Part shown: positions 37,636-50,056 of the stretch, piece by piece
Numbering within the stretch: the first letter of the stretch is position 1
Layout: every line of letters begins with the position of its first letter
Source of the DNA: Vagococcus salmoninarum
Lineage (GTDB): Bacteria > Bacillota > Bacilli > Lactobacillales > Vagococcaceae
Length of the DNA stretch: 64,000 nucleotides
Assembly (NCBI RefSeq): GCF_003987495.1
Contig: NZ_NGJU01000012.1
Coordinates: 41,120 to 105,119, forward strand
Direction: 5' to 3'
Translations under genes and position numbers: made by a program
Notes under the pieces: generated by a model
What the model was told of the DNA's origin: nothing
What the model saw: the letters and a program-made list of their open reading frames with translations, nothing else
The model's database searches: none

Positions 37636-38151
37636 ATGATCAACAATTTAGTCGTAGGTAGTACTACTACCCTTACAACTATGGCTTTTGTCAGCATCTC
37701 GTTTTTACTATTAATGCTACTTATTAAAAAGTTTGCATGGGGACCAATGACAAAAATGCTCGATGAGCGAGCTGAAAAAATCGCTAATGAAATTGATGGA
37801 GCAGAGCAAGCAAAAATAGATGCTACTGACCTTGCTAAGAAAAGTGAAGTTGAGTTAACGAAAGCTAAAGCTGAAGCCGCGGGAATTATTAAACGTGCTA
37901 AAGACAATGCCGAAGTTAGTGCTGAAAACATTATTACTGAAGCGAAGCGTAATGCGCAAAATTATCGTGAAAAAGCTGAAAAAGACGTCGCGATAGAAAG
38001 AGAACAAATCATTGAGTCTGCGAGACGTGAAGTTGCAGATCTATCTATTCAAATAGCCGCTAAAATATTGAAAAAAGAATTAAACCAAGACACTCATACT
38101 GAGTTAATTAATTCTTATATTGAAGGGCTGGGAACAACTCATGAAGACTGA
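37636..38151 (+). CDS. atpF: ATP synthase Fo subunit b
   Basis: Peripheral-stalk subunit, 171 residues from the ATG at 37636 (MINNLVVGSTTT), with an N-terminal membrane helix (about 16-36) and a long charged coiled coil with Ala/Glu/Lys heptads. The longer TTG frame at 37612 adds eight residues lacking in relatives. The best ribosome site, GAGAGG, is about 14 bases away, unusually far, so translation may depend on coupling. It overlaps atpH by 11 bases. Confidence 0.93.
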   Translation: MINNLVVGSTTTLTTMAFVSISFLLLMLLIKKFAWGPMTKMLDERAEKIANEIDGAEQAKIDATDLAKKSEVELTKAKAEAAGIIKRAKDNAEVSAENIITEAKRNAQNYREKAEKDVAIEREQIIESARREVADLSIQIAAKILKKELNQDTHTELINSYIEGLGTTHED

Positions 38152-38683
38152 AAACTTAACGATTGATCGTCGCTACGGAAAAGTCCTCTATGATACGTCG
38201 AAAGAAGAGCACCATTTAGACGAAATTCATGAAGAACTAGTAGCCTTACGAGAAATTTATGAAGAAGTTCCTGAATTAGGCCGAATTTTAAGTGATGATC
38301 GCTTAGAACCTTTTGAAAAAGTTGATATCTTACATGAATTAGATAAAGACTTTGGCGAAACAATTTCTAAGTTTTTACGAGTGATTTACGAATACGGTCG
38401 GATGGATGAAATTCCGCAAATTATTGATGAGTTCGAACATTTTTACTATGATAACAAAGGCATTTTAGTCGCTGAAGTCACTTCAGCTGTGGAACTAAAT
38501 GATTCCCAGTCGGAACGAATCGAAACTGAAATCGCCAAACGTTATGATTACAAAAAAGTTATTTTAAGAAAAAAAGTTAAACCCGAAATTTTAGGTGGTT
38601 TAATCGTAAGTGCCAATCATAAAGTCATTGATAATAGTGTCCAAAAACAATTAGACGCGATGCACAAAGAACTATTGAAGTAA
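38141..38683 (+). CDS. atpH: ATP synthase F1 subunit delta
   Basis: Connects the peripheral stalk to the F1 head; 180 residues. The start is the ATG at 38141, within the end of atpF. The N-terminal helical bundle contains RRYGKVLYDTSKE and the C-terminal part the conserved ILGGLIVSANHKVIDNSVQKQLD. The overlap suggests coupled translation with atpF. Confidence 0.94.
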   Translation: MKTENLTIDRRYGKVLYDTSKEEHHLDEIHEELVALREIYEEVPELGRILSDDRLEPFEKVDILHELDKDFGETISKFLRVIYEYGRMDEIPQIIDEFEHFYYDNKGILVAEVTSAVELNDSQSERIETEIAKRYDYKKVILRKKVKPEILGGLIVSANHKVIDNSVQKQLDAMHKELLK

Positions 38684-38712
38684 GGTAAATGAGAAAAAAG
38701 AGGTGAAGATAG

Positions 38713-40251
<1,539 letters not shown>

Positions 40252-40268
40252 AAGGATGGTGAGTTTGT

Positions 40269-41189
40269 GTGGCTGAATCATTAATTGAAATTAAACGAAA
40301 AATCACCTCAACAAAAAAAACCAGTCAAATTACTAGCGCTATGCAAATGGTTTCAGGTTCAAAATTAAATAAATCAGAAGCGAATTCTCGTAATTTCCAA
40401 AAATATTCGGAAAAAGTTCGGGAAATCGTTACTCACCTAGCAGTCACTCAGTTAGAGTTAATTGAAGGTGAGCGGGAAGTCGATTTATTTGAAGATGAGA
40501 ATCCAGATGATTACCATAGTATGTTAATTTCAAGACCGATTAAAAAAACCGGTTATATTGTTATTACAGCCGATAAAGGCTTAGCTGGTGGTTATAATAG
40601 TTCGGTAATTAAGCAAACTTTAACGATGTTGCAAGAAGATCATGAGAGTGACGAAGAGTATGTGATGATGGCCATCGGCAGTGCCGGTGCAGAATTCTTT
40701 AAAAGTCGTGGCATGAATATTGCCTATGAGTTACGAGGAATTAGCGATCATCCAACCTTTGATGAAGTTCGAAAAATTGTTAAAGCGGCTGTGCAGATGT
40801 ATGAAAATGAAGTTTTTGATGAATTATATGTTTGTTATAATCATCACATAAACTCATTGGCAGCCCAATTTAGAGCGGAAAAAATGTTACCAATCTCTGA
40901 TTTAGATGCAGGTGAAGTTAAAACTTATGAACTGGAATATATTCTAGAACCAAGCGAAGATGCAATTTTAGACAAACTATTGCCTCAATATGCAGAAAGC
41001 TTGATTTATGGTGCAATTTTAGATGCCAAAACCGCTGAACATGCGGCTAGAATGACTGCGATGAAGAGTGCGACAGACAATGCAAAAAATATTATTGACG
41101 ATTTAACTATTTCATACAACCGTGCCCGTCAAACTGCGATTACCCAAGAAATTACGGAAATCGTTGGCGGAGCTGCGGCATTAGAGTAA
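40269..41189 (+). CDS. atpG: ATP synthase F1 subunit gamma
   Basis: Central-shaft subunit of 306 residues with long N- and C-terminal helices ([25 protein letters not shown] and the last 60 residues with [17 protein letters not shown]). An acidic insert around residues 55-85 ([17 protein letters not shown]) is longer than in Bacillus but typical of enterococci. The start is GTG with AAGGATGGTGAG upstream. Confidence 0.96.
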   Translation: MAESLIEIKRKITSTKKTSQITSAMQMVSGSKLNKSEANSRNFQKYSEKVREIVTHLAVTQLELIEGEREVDLFEDENPDDYHSMLISRPIKKTGYIVITADKGLAGGYNSSVIKQTLTMLQEDHESDEEYVMMAIGSAGAEFFKSRGMNIAYELRGISDHPTFDEVRKIVKAAVQMYENEVFDELYVCYNHHINSLAAQFRAEKMLPISDLDAGEVKTYELEYILEPSEDAILDKLLPQYAESLIYGAILDAKTAEHAARMTAMKSATDNAKNIIDDLTISYNRARQTAITQEITEIVGGAAALE

Positions 41190-41192
41190 TAA

Positions 41193-42611
<1,419 letters not shown>

Positions 42612-42627
42612 GAACGGAGGTCCCTGG

Positions 42628-43047
42628 ATGGCTAAATTAAAAGTAGAGGTCGTTACTCCTAATGGCCTAAGCTACACCAATCAAGCGGCACAACTAGTTG
42701 TTGTTCGAACGGTTGATGGTGATTTAGGAATCATGCCTAACCATGCTCCGATTATTGTTCCTTTAAAAATTGATGAAGTTCGAGTTAAAAATAGTCGCGA
42801 TAGTAGCGAGCAAGACATTATTGCCATTAATGGTGGTATTATGGAAGTTCGTGACAATGTTGTGACGATTATTGCTGACAGTGCTGAAAAGCCATCAGAA
42901 ATTGATGTCTTACGGGCTGAAAAAGCCAAAGAACGAGCTGAAGCGACGATTGAAGAAGCGAAAAAAGAACATGATATTGACCAATTAAAACGGGCTGAAG
43001 TAGCTCTAAGTCGAGCAATCAACCGTATTAATGTGTCAAGAAAATAA
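42628..43047 (+). CDS. atpC: ATP synthase F1 subunit epsilon
   Basis: Rotor and regulatory subunit of 139 residues: an N-terminal beta sandwich (GDLGIMPNHAPIIVPLK) and two C-terminal helices (about 85-139). The last gene of the operon, ending in a terminator. GGAGG lies before the ATG. Confidence 0.96.
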   Translation: MAKLKVEVVTPNGLSYTNQAAQLVVVRTVDGDLGIMPNHAPIIVPLKIDEVRVKNSRDSSEQDIIAINGGIMEVRDNVVTIIADSAEKPSEIDVLRAEKAKERAEATIEEAKKEHDIDQLKRAEVALSRAINRINVSRK

Positions 43048-43070
43048 CGTTAAATGATAAGAATATCAGA

Positions 43071-43104
43071 AGAAAGGGTGCTTTAAGCACTCTTTCTTTT
43101 TTTT
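43071..43104 (+). terminator. Terminator of the atp operon
   Basis: AGAAAGGGTGC and GCACTCTTTCT pair with one wobble around TTTAA and are followed by eight T. Confidence 0.92.
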
Positions 43105-43164
43105 ATTATAAAACTATGATAGAATTGAGAAGGTTTAGAAATTTGTTTTTGAAAGGAAAATTAA

Positions 43165-43401
43165 ATGAGTGTATATGGTGTTGAAGCCTTAGTCCGTTTA
43201 ACAAGTCATTTTGCTTTTATTTATTTGACATTTTGGGCAATGCAGTCCTTTAGAACTGATACCTTTTTCAAACGAACTAACTCGATTCAAATTCGCATGA
43301 TTTTTGTCTTAATAGCAATTGCGATAGGTTACACAGCGAGTTCCTTCTTTATGGAGTGTCTCGAGCTGATGCGAAACTTTTGGCTTACAATGTTACGATA
43401 A
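43165..43401 (+). CDS. DUF1146 family membrane protein (YwzB-like)
   Basis: A 78-residue protein with two membrane helices (about 10-28 and 48-68) and the family pattern LTFWAMQSF...R...IQIRMIFVLIAIAIGY. Its place between atpC and murA is the same as that of ywzB in Bacillus. Function unknown. GAAAGGAAA precedes the ATG. Confidence 0.85.
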   Translation: MSVYGVEALVRLTSHFAFIYLTFWAMQSFRTDTFFKRTNSIQIRMIFVLIAIAIGYTASSFFMECLELMRNFWLTMLR

Positions 43402-43499
43402 TAATACAGAATATTAAATAACATCGAGACTACTACAATATTTTTAGTCATTGTGTTATACTATTAAAAGTTTGTTTGAATTTACTTGGGGGGAACATG

Positions 43500-44813
43500 A
43501 TGGAACATATTATTGTTCGAGGTGGAAATAAATTAACCGGAAACGTTAAAATTGAAGGGGCTAAAAATGCTGTCTTACCAATCCTAGCAGCTAGCCTACT
43601 AGCAGAAGAAGGTATTACGACATTAGATAATGTCCCAATTCTTTCTGATGTTTTTATGATGAATGAAGTAATTAAACATTTAAATACTGATATTGAATTT
43701 AATCAAGAAACAAATACAGTGACAATCGATGCTAGCCGTCAACTATTAGTTGAGGCACCTTATGAATATGTTAGCCAAATGCGTGCGTCAATTGTCGTGA
43801 TGGGCCCGTTATTAGCCCGTAACAATCACGCTCGAGTAGCGATGCCTGGTGGCTGTGCCATAGGTACTCGTCCAATTGATTTACATTTAAAAGGCTTAGA
43901 AGCTTTAGGAGCAACGATCACTCAAGAAGATGGATACATTGAAGCAATCGCTAAAGATGGCTTAAAAGGGGCTCGGATTTATTTAGATTTCCCTAGTGTA
44001 GGTGCCACTCAAAATATTATGATGGCTGCTGTTAAAGCTAAAGGCATCACAACTATTGAAAACGTCGCTCGGGAACCAGAAATTGTTGATTTAGCAAACG
44101 TTCTTCATAAAATGGGAGCTAAAATCACTGGTGCTGGGACAGAAACAATGCGAATTGAAGGCGTTGATAAGTTAGTCGGAATTTCTCATAAGATTGTTCA
44201 AGACAGAATTGAAGCAGGAACCTTTATGGTAGCTGCTGCCATGACTGAAGGGGATATCTTTATTGAAGAAGCGATTATTGAGCACAATGGTCCCCTAATC
44301 TCTAAACTTAGAGAAATGGGTGTTAAAATTCGTGAAGAAGGCGACGGTATTCGGGTTGTTGGACCAAAAGTCTTGAAATCAACGAATATCAAAACCTTAC
44401 CTCATCCAGGTTTCCCAACAGATATGCAAGCCCAAATGAGTGCCTTACAAGCAGTTGCTGAAGGAACGAGTGTTGTGACGGAAACAGTCTTTGAAAACCG
44501 TTACCAACATTTAGTTGAAATGGCTAAAATGGGAGCTAACTTTAAAATTGATAACAATGTTGCTTACGTTTACGATCGAGCAAAATTACACGGTGCTGAA
44601 GTTGCCGCTACAGATTTACGAGCTGCAGCAGCCTTAGTTTTAGTTGGATTAGTCGCTGAGGATCAAACAAAAGTGACACATCTTGAATACTTAGACCGTG
44701 GCTACCACGATTTTCATGAGAAACTAAGAGGCTTAGGTGCTAACATCCAACGCTTTGATAATGCAGGCAAGGAAGTTTTCAAGGAAGCCAAAAAAACTGA
44801 AGTCATTAAATAA
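43500..44813 (+). CDS. murA: UDP-N-acetylglucosamine 1-carboxyvinyltransferase
   Basis: First committed enzyme of peptidoglycan synthesis, adding enolpyruvate from PEP to UDP-GlcNAc; target of fosfomycin. It has 437 residues from the ATG at 43500, which has GGGGGG 6 bases upstream. The PEP-binding loop [10 protein letters not shown] carries the reactive cysteine (Cys119), so it is a fosfomycin-sensitive type, and EGAKNAVLP lies at the N terminus. Low-GC Gram-positives have two MurA proteins; this one, next to DUF1146 and atp, corresponds to MurAA. Confidence 0.97.
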   Translation: MEHIIVRGGNKLTGNVKIEGAKNAVLPILAASLLAEEGITTLDNVPILSDVFMMNEVIKHLNTDIEFNQETNTVTIDASRQLLVEAPYEYVSQMRASIVVMGPLLARNNHARVAMPGGCAIGTRPIDLHLKGLEALGATITQEDGYIEAIAKDGLKGARIYLDFPSVGATQNIMMAAVKAKGITTIENVAREPEIVDLANVLHKMGAKITGAGTETMRIEGVDKLVGISHKIVQDRIEAGTFMVAAAMTEGDIFIEEAIIEHNGPLISKLREMGVKIREEGDGIRVVGPKVLKSTNIKTLPHPGFPTDMQAQMSALQAVAEGTSVVTETVFENRYQHLVEMAKMGANFKIDNNVAYVYDRAKLHGAEVAATDLRAAAALVLVGLVAEDQTKVTHLEYLDRGYHDFHEKLRGLGANIQRFDNAGKEVFKEAKKTEVIK

Positions 44814-44836
44814 ACTCACTATATAAGGAGTCAGTT

Positions 44837-45016
44837 ATGGGAATATCGACTAAATACGTGATCCGCCAACTATTAAAAATTATTGTCATTGTCTTACTAG
44901 CCGTTATTCTATTTGTTGTGGGAACGATGATTGGTTTTGGCGTAATTGGAGAAGGTCGTCCGACTGATGTCTTTGATAGCGAGACATGGAACCATATTTT
45001 TAAATTTATTAAATAA
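44837..45016 (+). CDS. EpuA-like small membrane protein
   Basis: A 59-residue protein: short basic N terminus (MGISTKYVIRQLLK), one membrane helix (about 13-37) and an acidic external tail with WNHIFKFIK. It matches the EpuA family, often misnamed DNA-directed RNA polymerase subunit beta, found directly after murA in streptococci and enterococci. TAAGGAG precedes the ATG, 23 bases after murA, so it is cotranscribed. Function unknown. Confidence 0.82.
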   Translation: MGISTKYVIRQLLKIIVIVLLAVILFVVGTMIGFGVIGEGRPTDVFDSETWNHIFKFIK

Positions 45017-45023
45017 GCAGATT

Positions 45024-45050
45024 GAGGTTGGGAGTTGCTCCAGCCTCTTT
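45024..45050 (+). terminator. Terminator after murA and the EpuA-like gene
   Basis: GAGGTTGGG pairs with CTCCAGCCTC using two wobbles; T-rich sequence follows (TTTATTTTG). Confidence 0.7.
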
Positions 45051-45114
45051 ATTTTGCTTCAAAGGTGCTTCTTCTTTATAATAGAAAGAAGTTAATAGAA
45101 ATCGAGGAATTAAG

Positions 45115-45411
45115 ATGTCAAAAATAATTATAAAAACCGTTCGTGGTTACCAAAAATATATCTCCCCCGGCTTACCAAGGCGTTGCCGTTACCATCCAAC
45201 GTGTTCTCAGTACATGCTTGACGCTGTTGGCGCTCATGGTGGCTTTAAAGGCTTTATCATGGGGATCGGTCGGATCTTGAGATGTCATCCTTTTATTAAA
45301 GGTGGGATTGACTATGTGCCATTAAGATTTAGTTTACGGAGAAACCCAGATCAAGAATATCACGGACCATACGAAAGGGTACACAAACATGACGATCATT
45401 GCAATCACTAA
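45115..45411 (+). CDS. yidD: Membrane protein insertion efficiency factor YidD
   Basis: Small amphipathic membrane-associated protein aiding YidC-dependent insertion. It has 98 residues with the diagnostic block [22 protein letters not shown] near residues 13-34 and [14 protein letters not shown] His/Asp-rich tail (HKHDDHCNH) extends beyond the usual end, as in enterococcal homologues. It has GAGGAA before the ATG and overlaps the next gene by 23 bases. Confidence 0.95.
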   Translation: MSKIIIKTVRGYQKYISPGLPRRCRYHPTCSQYMLDAVGAHGGFKGFIMGIGRILRCHPFIKGGIDYVPLRFSLRRNPDQEYHGPYERVHKHDDHCNH

Positions 45412-45853
45412 TGAGTCAGACTATCCTTGGGAGTTGTTACTTTTAGCGGATCCAGAGGCTAGCTTAGTTGCGGCTTATTTAAAAACAAGCGAAACCTTTG
45501 TCAAAGTTAATTCAACTAGTGAGGTTCTAGGAGTCTTAGTTTTAAACAAAGAAGCAGAAGATCACTACGAATTGATGAACTTGGCAGTGGCTGAAGCTTA
45601 TCAAAGTATGGGAATTGGGCAAGAGCTTGTTGAGTATGGGATCAAGGAAATAAAAAGTCGCCAGCAGTCAGAAGCCCGCTTAATTGTTAAAACTGGTGAT
45701 CTTTCCTACCCGGCGATTCGTTTGTATCAGCGATGTGGCTTTCAAATTAAAGAAGTCATCGAGGATTACTTTATTAAGAACTATCCTGAAGCGATCTACG
45801 AAGAGGGACAACAGTTAAAAAATCAATTAATTCTAGAATTATTGATTAATTGA
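45389..45853 (+). CDS. GNAT family N-acetyltransferase
   Basis: A 154-residue acetyl-CoA-dependent acyltransferase. The acetyl-CoA loop is in [23 protein letters not shown] (residues 68-90; pattern QxxGxGxxL) and motif B is in [15 protein letters not shown] near residue 110. The start overlaps the end of yidD, indicating coupling; AAAGGG is upstream. Substrate unknown. Confidence 0.88.
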   Translation: MTIIAITNESDYPWELLLLADPEASLVAAYLKTSETFVKVNSTSEVLGVLVLNKEAEDHYELMNLAVAEAYQSMGIGQELVEYGIKEIKSRQQSEARLIVKTGDLSYPAIRLYQRCGFQIKEVIEDYFIKNYPEAIYEEGQQLKNQLILELLIN

Positions 45854-45898
45854 AGGTATACTAATAATGTAAAGATTATAATGAAAAGAGGTCGAATT

Positions 45899-46771
45899 AT
45901 GTCAGTATTAGCTTTTGATTGGGGTGGCACTGGTGTTAAGTACGGCAAGTGGTCTAATGAACGCTTAGAGAGCCAAGGCGAGTTTCCGACACCAAAGACT
46001 TGGGAAGCTTTAAAAAGCGAAATGAAAGCGGTAAAAGATAGGTTTTCTGATGAATCTTTTGAAGGGGTGGCAATTAGTGCCCCAGGCGCCGTCAATCGTA
46101 AAAAAGGTGTGATTGAAGGAATTAGTGCGATTCCTTACATTCATCATTTTCCAATTCAGGCTGAATTAGAAACTTATTTTGATTTACCAGTGTCTTTTGA
46201 AAATGATGCGAACTCTGCCGGTATTGCTGAAGTCTGGCAAGGAGCAGCCAAAGGTTTTCAAGATGTTTTATTTTTAGTTCTGGGGACTGGTGTCGGTGGC
46301 GCCGTCATTAAAAACGGTCAAGTTCAAACAGGGGCTCATCTATATGGCGGGGAATTTGGGTTGATTTATATGGATGCCGAAAATACTTTTAGTACAGTTG
46401 GCACAGCTGTCAAGATGGCAGAGCGTTATTGTGTCAGCAAAGGCCTTCCTAAGGGAACCTACTCAGGGCAAGAAGTCTTTACTTTTGCCAAAGAAGGGGA
46501 TCAGCTTGCTGAAGCTGAGGTTGAAAGCTTCTATAATTATGTGGCACGAGGAATTTTTAGTATTCAATTTACAACAGATCCAGAATGTATCGTGATTGGC
46601 GGAGGTGTCTCAGCTCACCCTGATCTGTTACCAGAAGTCAATCAACGAGTGAAAGCGTTGTTTGACCAGCACGGTATCAAAGATTTCTTACCAAACATTA
46701 AAATCTGTGAGTTTAAAAATGACGCTAACTTGATTGGTGCTGTTGCCAGCTTTTATCAAGGGAATAAATAA
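45899..46771 (+). CDS. ROK family sugar kinase-like protein
   Basis: Probable ATP-dependent sugar kinase of 290 residues. DWGGTGVKYG (residues 6-15) is the phosphate loop, SFENDANSAGIAE holds the catalytic aspartate, and LGTGVGGAVIKNGQV the second phosphate motif. The zinc cysteines of glucokinase-type ROK proteins are absent, as in BglK-type beta-glucoside kinases. The start is ATG 45899 with AGAGGT; ATG 45881 is too far. Likely substrates are glucose, N-acetylmannosamine or a glycoside, undecided. Confidence 0.88.
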   Translation: MSVLAFDWGGTGVKYGKWSNERLESQGEFPTPKTWEALKSEMKAVKDRFSDESFEGVAISAPGAVNRKKGVIEGISAIPYIHHFPIQAELETYFDLPVSFENDANSAGIAEVWQGAAKGFQDVLFLVLGTGVGGAVIKNGQVQTGAHLYGGEFGLIYMDAENTFSTVGTAVKMAERYCVSKGLPKGTYSGQEVFTFAKEGDQLAEAEVESFYNYVARGIFSIQFTTDPECIVIGGGVSAHPDLLPEVNQRVKALFDQHGIKDFLPNIKICEFKNDANLIGAVASFYQGNK

Positions 46772-46779
46772 GCACGTTT

Positions 46780-46808
46780 AGAACGAATCTAAGGATTCGT
46801 TCTTTTTT
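46780..46808 (+). terminator. Terminator after the ROK kinase gene
   Basis: AGAACGAATC and GATTCGTTCT pair perfectly around TAAG, followed by T. Confidence 0.9.
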
Positions 46809-46835
46809 ATATTGGAGTTAAAATTCTTTTGTCGG

Positions 46836-46850
46836 AATTGTCAGAAAATT
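46836..46850 (+). promoter_or_regulatory. CodY box upstream of the liv operon
   Basis: AATTGTCAGAAAATT matches the CodY consensus AATTTTCWGAAAATT at 14 of 15 positions. It ends one base before the -35 of the liv promoter, so bound CodY (active with branched-chain amino acids and GTP) would block RNA polymerase. The codY gene itself is not in the window. Confidence 0.8.
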
Positions 46851-46851
46851 C

Positions 46852-46880
46852 TTGACATTGAATCAAATATCCCTTATATT
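46852..46880 (+). promoter_or_regulatory. Promoter of the liv operon
   Basis: Consensus -35 TTGACA (46852-46857), 17-bp spacer, -10 TATATT (46875-46880). It is among the best promoters in the window and fits a gene kept off by a repressor. Confidence 0.85.
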
Positions 46881-46931
46881 TGTATTTATCTCAAATGTTA
46901 GAGAATGATTAAAAATCAGGGGGTTCGGAAG

Positions 46932-48086
46932 ATGAAAAAAAGACTTAGTATTTTATTAGGGGCATCAATGCTGTTATTGGCAGCATGTGGTGGCGGAGGA
47001 TCAAGCGCGAAAGATGGGGAAACGATTAAAATCGGCGTAAATTTAGAACTCTCTGGTGCAGTTTCGGCTTATGGGATTCAAGAACGTGATGGGATTGAAT
47101 TAGCTGTCGATAAAATTAACGACGAAGGTGGTATTTTAGGCAAGCAAATTGAATTAGTCGTAAAAGACAATAAATCTGAAACTGCCGAAGCCGTTTCAGT
47201 TACCGCTAGCTTAACTAACAATGATAAAGTTGTCGCAATTATTGGACCAGCCACATCAGGTGCTGCCAAAGCGACGATTCCTAACTTAACGAAAGCTAAA
47301 GTACCAGCGATTACACCATCTGGCACAAATGATGAAATTACCGTTGTTAACGGAACAGTTCAAGAATATATTTTCAGAACTAGTTACCAAGATTCATTCC
47401 AAGGAAGCTTACTTGCTAAGTACGCCTCAGACAACATGGGTAAAACGAAAGGAGTCATCATTGGCGATAACTCAAGTGACTACGGTAAAGGGTTAACGAA
47501 AGCTTTTGAAGATGAATTTAAAGGCGATGTTGTTGAAAAAGAATACTTTGTTGAAGGGGATAAAGATTTTAAAGCGATTTTAACTAAAATCAAAGACAAA
47601 GACTTTGATTTCATCTACATTCCTGGTTACTACACAGAAGCTGGCTTAATTATTAAACAAGCTCGTGAAATGGGAATCAAGCAACCGATTCTAGGTGCGG
47701 ACGGCTTCTCGGATTCTAAATTAGTTGATGTGGCAGGAGCTGAAAATGTCAATGATGTCTTCTATACGTCACACTTTTCGGAAAATGCCCCGGCTAACGA
47801 TACCGTTGCTGATTTTGTAGCTGATTTTAAAGCAAAACATAAAGACAAATCACCAAGTTCTTTTAATGCCTTAGCTTATGACTCAGTCTTCATGTTAAAA
47901 ACAGCAATTGAAAATGCTGGTGAAGCCGATAGCGAAAAAATTAAAGATGAATTGGCTAACTTAAAAGAATTTGTCGGAGTCACGGGAACAATGACGATGG
48001 ATGAAAATCATAACCCAGTTAAAGCAGCAGTAGTCATCGGTTTAACTAATGGCGAAGAAGCAACTTCTGAAATTGTCCAACCTTAA
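46932..48086 (+). CDS. livJ: Branched-chain amino acid ABC transporter, substrate-binding lipoprotein
   Basis: Extracellular binding protein of 384 residues. The lipobox LLLAAC places the lipidated cysteine at residue 19; the two-lobed periplasmic-binding fold has IKIGVNLELSGAVSAYG, AIIGPATSGAAKA and GVIIGDNSSDYGKG. The ATG at 46932 has AGGGGG; the longer frame from 46905 would disrupt the signal peptide. First gene of a complete liv operon, controlled by the CodY box. Confidence 0.95.
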   Translation: MKKRLSILLGASMLLLAACGGGGSSAKDGETIKIGVNLELSGAVSAYGIQERDGIELAVDKINDEGGILGKQIELVVKDNKSETAEAVSVTASLTNNDKVVAIIGPATSGAAKATIPNLTKAKVPAITPSGTNDEITVVNGTVQEYIFRTSYQDSFQGSLLAKYASDNMGKTKGVIIGDNSSDYGKGLTKAFEDEFKGDVVEKEYFVEGDKDFKAILTKIKDKDFDFIYIPGYYTEAGLIIKQAREMGIKQPILGADGFSDSKLVDVAGAENVNDVFYTSHFSENAPANDTVADFVADFKAKHKDKSPSSFNALAYDSVFMLKTAIENAGEADSEKIKDELANLKEFVGVTGTMTMDENHNPVKAAVVIGLTNGEEATSEIVQP

Positions 48087-48162
48087 TAAATAAATGTGAA
48101 TCAGCAAGGATAGGTTCGCCTATGCCTTGCTTTTTCTTAAATTAGATCGGAAGGGATTTGCT

Positions 48163-49050
48163 ATGGATATTTTTTTACAGCAACTTATAAATGGCTTGTC
48201 ATTAGGTAGTATTTACGCCTTAATCGCCTTAGGTTATACAATGGTTTACGGTATTATTAAATTAATTAACTTTGCCCACGGCGAAATATATATGCTTGGA
48301 GCATTCAGTGGCTATTATTTAATGAATTCTTTACAGCTGCCATTTTTAGCAGCCTTATTAATTTCGATGTCTGGTTGTGCCTTAATGGGAGTAATCATTG
48401 AGTTTTTAGCTTACCGACCATTAAGAGGGTCAACACGAATTGCCGCGTTGATTACAGCAATTGGGGTCTCCTTTTTAATTCAAAATGGCATGATTTACTT
48501 TGTCGGGCCGGAAGTTCGTCCCTATCCCCAAGGAATTGTCCCGAAAAACTTTGACTTAGGTTTAGTCACGATTTCTAACATTCAATTAATTATTTTAGTG
48601 ACGACGATTTTATTGATGATTTTATTACAATTTATCGTTAAAGGCACAAAGATGGGGAAAGCCATGCGGGCAGTTAGTGTTGATCCTGATGCTGCGATGT
48701 TAATGGGCATCAATGTGAATCAGACAATTTCTTTTACTTTTGCAATTGGTTCAGCCTTAGCGGCAGCGGCAGGCGTCTTAATTGGTTTGTACTACAACAG
48801 TATTGATCCCTTAATGGGAGTGACCCCAGGCTTAAAAGCCTTTGTGGCAGCAGTGTTTGGTGGGATTGGCGTTATTCCGGGCGCCGCTTTAGGTGGTTTT
48901 GCTATTGGTATTATTGAAACCTTTATTAGTGGCTCGCCAATTCCAGGCCTTGCCCAATATAAAGATGCGATTGTTTACGGGATTTTAATTGTGATCTTAT
49001 TAATTAAACCAGCAGGCTTGCTTGGTAAAAATATTAAAGAGAAGGTTTAG
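48163..49050 (+). CDS. livH: Branched-chain amino acid ABC transporter, permease LivH
   Basis: Inner permease of 295 residues with about eight membrane helices. The start is ATG 48163 (MDIFLQQLINGLSLGSIYALIALGYTM) with AAGGGA; the frame from 48127 adds 12 residues. The conserved cytoplasmic loop FGGIGVIPGAALGGFAIGIIE near residue 240 contacts the ATPases. Confidence 0.95.
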   Translation: MDIFLQQLINGLSLGSIYALIALGYTMVYGIIKLINFAHGEIYMLGAFSGYYLMNSLQLPFLAALLISMSGCALMGVIIEFLAYRPLRGSTRIAALITAIGVSFLIQNGMIYFVGPEVRPYPQGIVPKNFDLGLVTISNIQLIILVTTILLMILLQFIVKGTKMGKAMRAVSVDPDAAMLMGINVNQTISFTFAIGSALAAAAGVLIGLYYNSIDPLMGVTPGLKAFVAAVFGGIGVIPGAALGGFAIGIIETFISGSPIPGLAQYKDAIVYGILIVILLIKPAGLLGKNIKEKV

Positions 49051-49060
49051 GTGAGAGCAG

Positions 49061-50056
49061 ATGAAAAAGAACATGACATATAATCTTGTCTGGCTTGGAA
49101 TTACCGCAGTGGCCTTTGCTTTAATTTTCGTCTTAAAACAGATCGGCGCAATTAATCCAGTGACAGAAGATTTATTAATTATTATTGGTATTAATATTAT
49201 TTTAGCAACAGGTTTAAACTTAATTATCGGTTTTTCAGGTCAGTTTTCCTTAGGCCATGCGGGCTTTATGGCAATTGGTGCGTATTCGACAGCCATTATT
49301 GCTAGTAAACTACCAACCTTTTTAGGCTTTATTGTCAGTATTCTGATCGGCATGGTAATTGCGGGAATTGTGGCAGGTTTGGTCGGTATTCCAACGTTAC
49401 GCTTAAAAGGGGATTATTTAGCGATTGCTACTTTAGGAATCGCTGAAATTATTAGAATTGTGATTGTTAATGGTAAAGATGACCCTTCACAAGGTTTCTT
49501 TGTCACAGGAGGTGCTGCTGGTGTTTTTGGTATTCCAGCCTACGCCACTTGGCCAGTTGTCTTCATTTTTGTCGTCTTAACGACTGTCTTAATAACGAAC
49601 TACATTCGCAGTGGCGCTGGTCGGGCAACTTTAGCGATCAGAGAAGATGAGATTGCTGCCGAATCAATGGGGGTTAATACAACGAAATACAAAGTGATGG
49701 CCTTTATCATCGGTGCAGTAACGGCTAGTGTGGCAGGTTCATTGCAAGCAAGTTACATTCAAATGATTGTTCCTAAAGATTTCGGTTTTATGAAATCAGT
49801 GGATATTTTAATTATTGTCGTCTTTGGTGGGATTGGTAGTATTACCGGATCTTACTTGGCAGCGATTCTTTTAGGAGTCTTGAACTATTTCTTAAGAGAT
49901 TTTGGCGATTTACGGATGATTATTTATTCGTTAGCGTTAATTATTATTATGATTTTCAAACCAGGGGGCTTACTAGGAAGCTGGGAATTTTCAATTAAAA
50001 AACTTTTAACTAAAGGCAAAGGAGGCAGTCAAGATGTCACTACTAACAGTCAGTAA
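49061..50056 (+). CDS. livM: Branched-chain amino acid ABC transporter, permease LivM
   Basis: Second permease, 331 residues with nine or ten helices. Conserved parts are GFSGQFSLGHAGFMAIGAY, TLRLKGDYLAIATLGIAEI and the ATPase-contact loop FGGIGSITGSYLAAILLG. It begins 10 bases after livH, and its end overlaps livG by 23 bases. Confidence 0.95.
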   Translation: MKKNMTYNLVWLGITAVAFALIFVLKQIGAINPVTEDLLIIIGINIILATGLNLIIGFSGQFSLGHAGFMAIGAYSTAIIASKLPTFLGFIVSILIGMVIAGIVAGLVGIPTLRLKGDYLAIATLGIAEIIRIVIVNGKDDPSQGFFVTGGAAGVFGIPAYATWPVVFIFVVLTTVLITNYIRSGAGRATLAIREDEIAAESMGVNTTKYKVMAFIIGAVTASVAGSLQASYIQMIVPKDFGFMKSVDILIIVVFGGIGSITGSYLAAILLGVLNYFLRDFGDLRMIIYSLALIIIMIFKPGGLLGSWEFSIKKLLTKGKGGSQDVTTNSQ

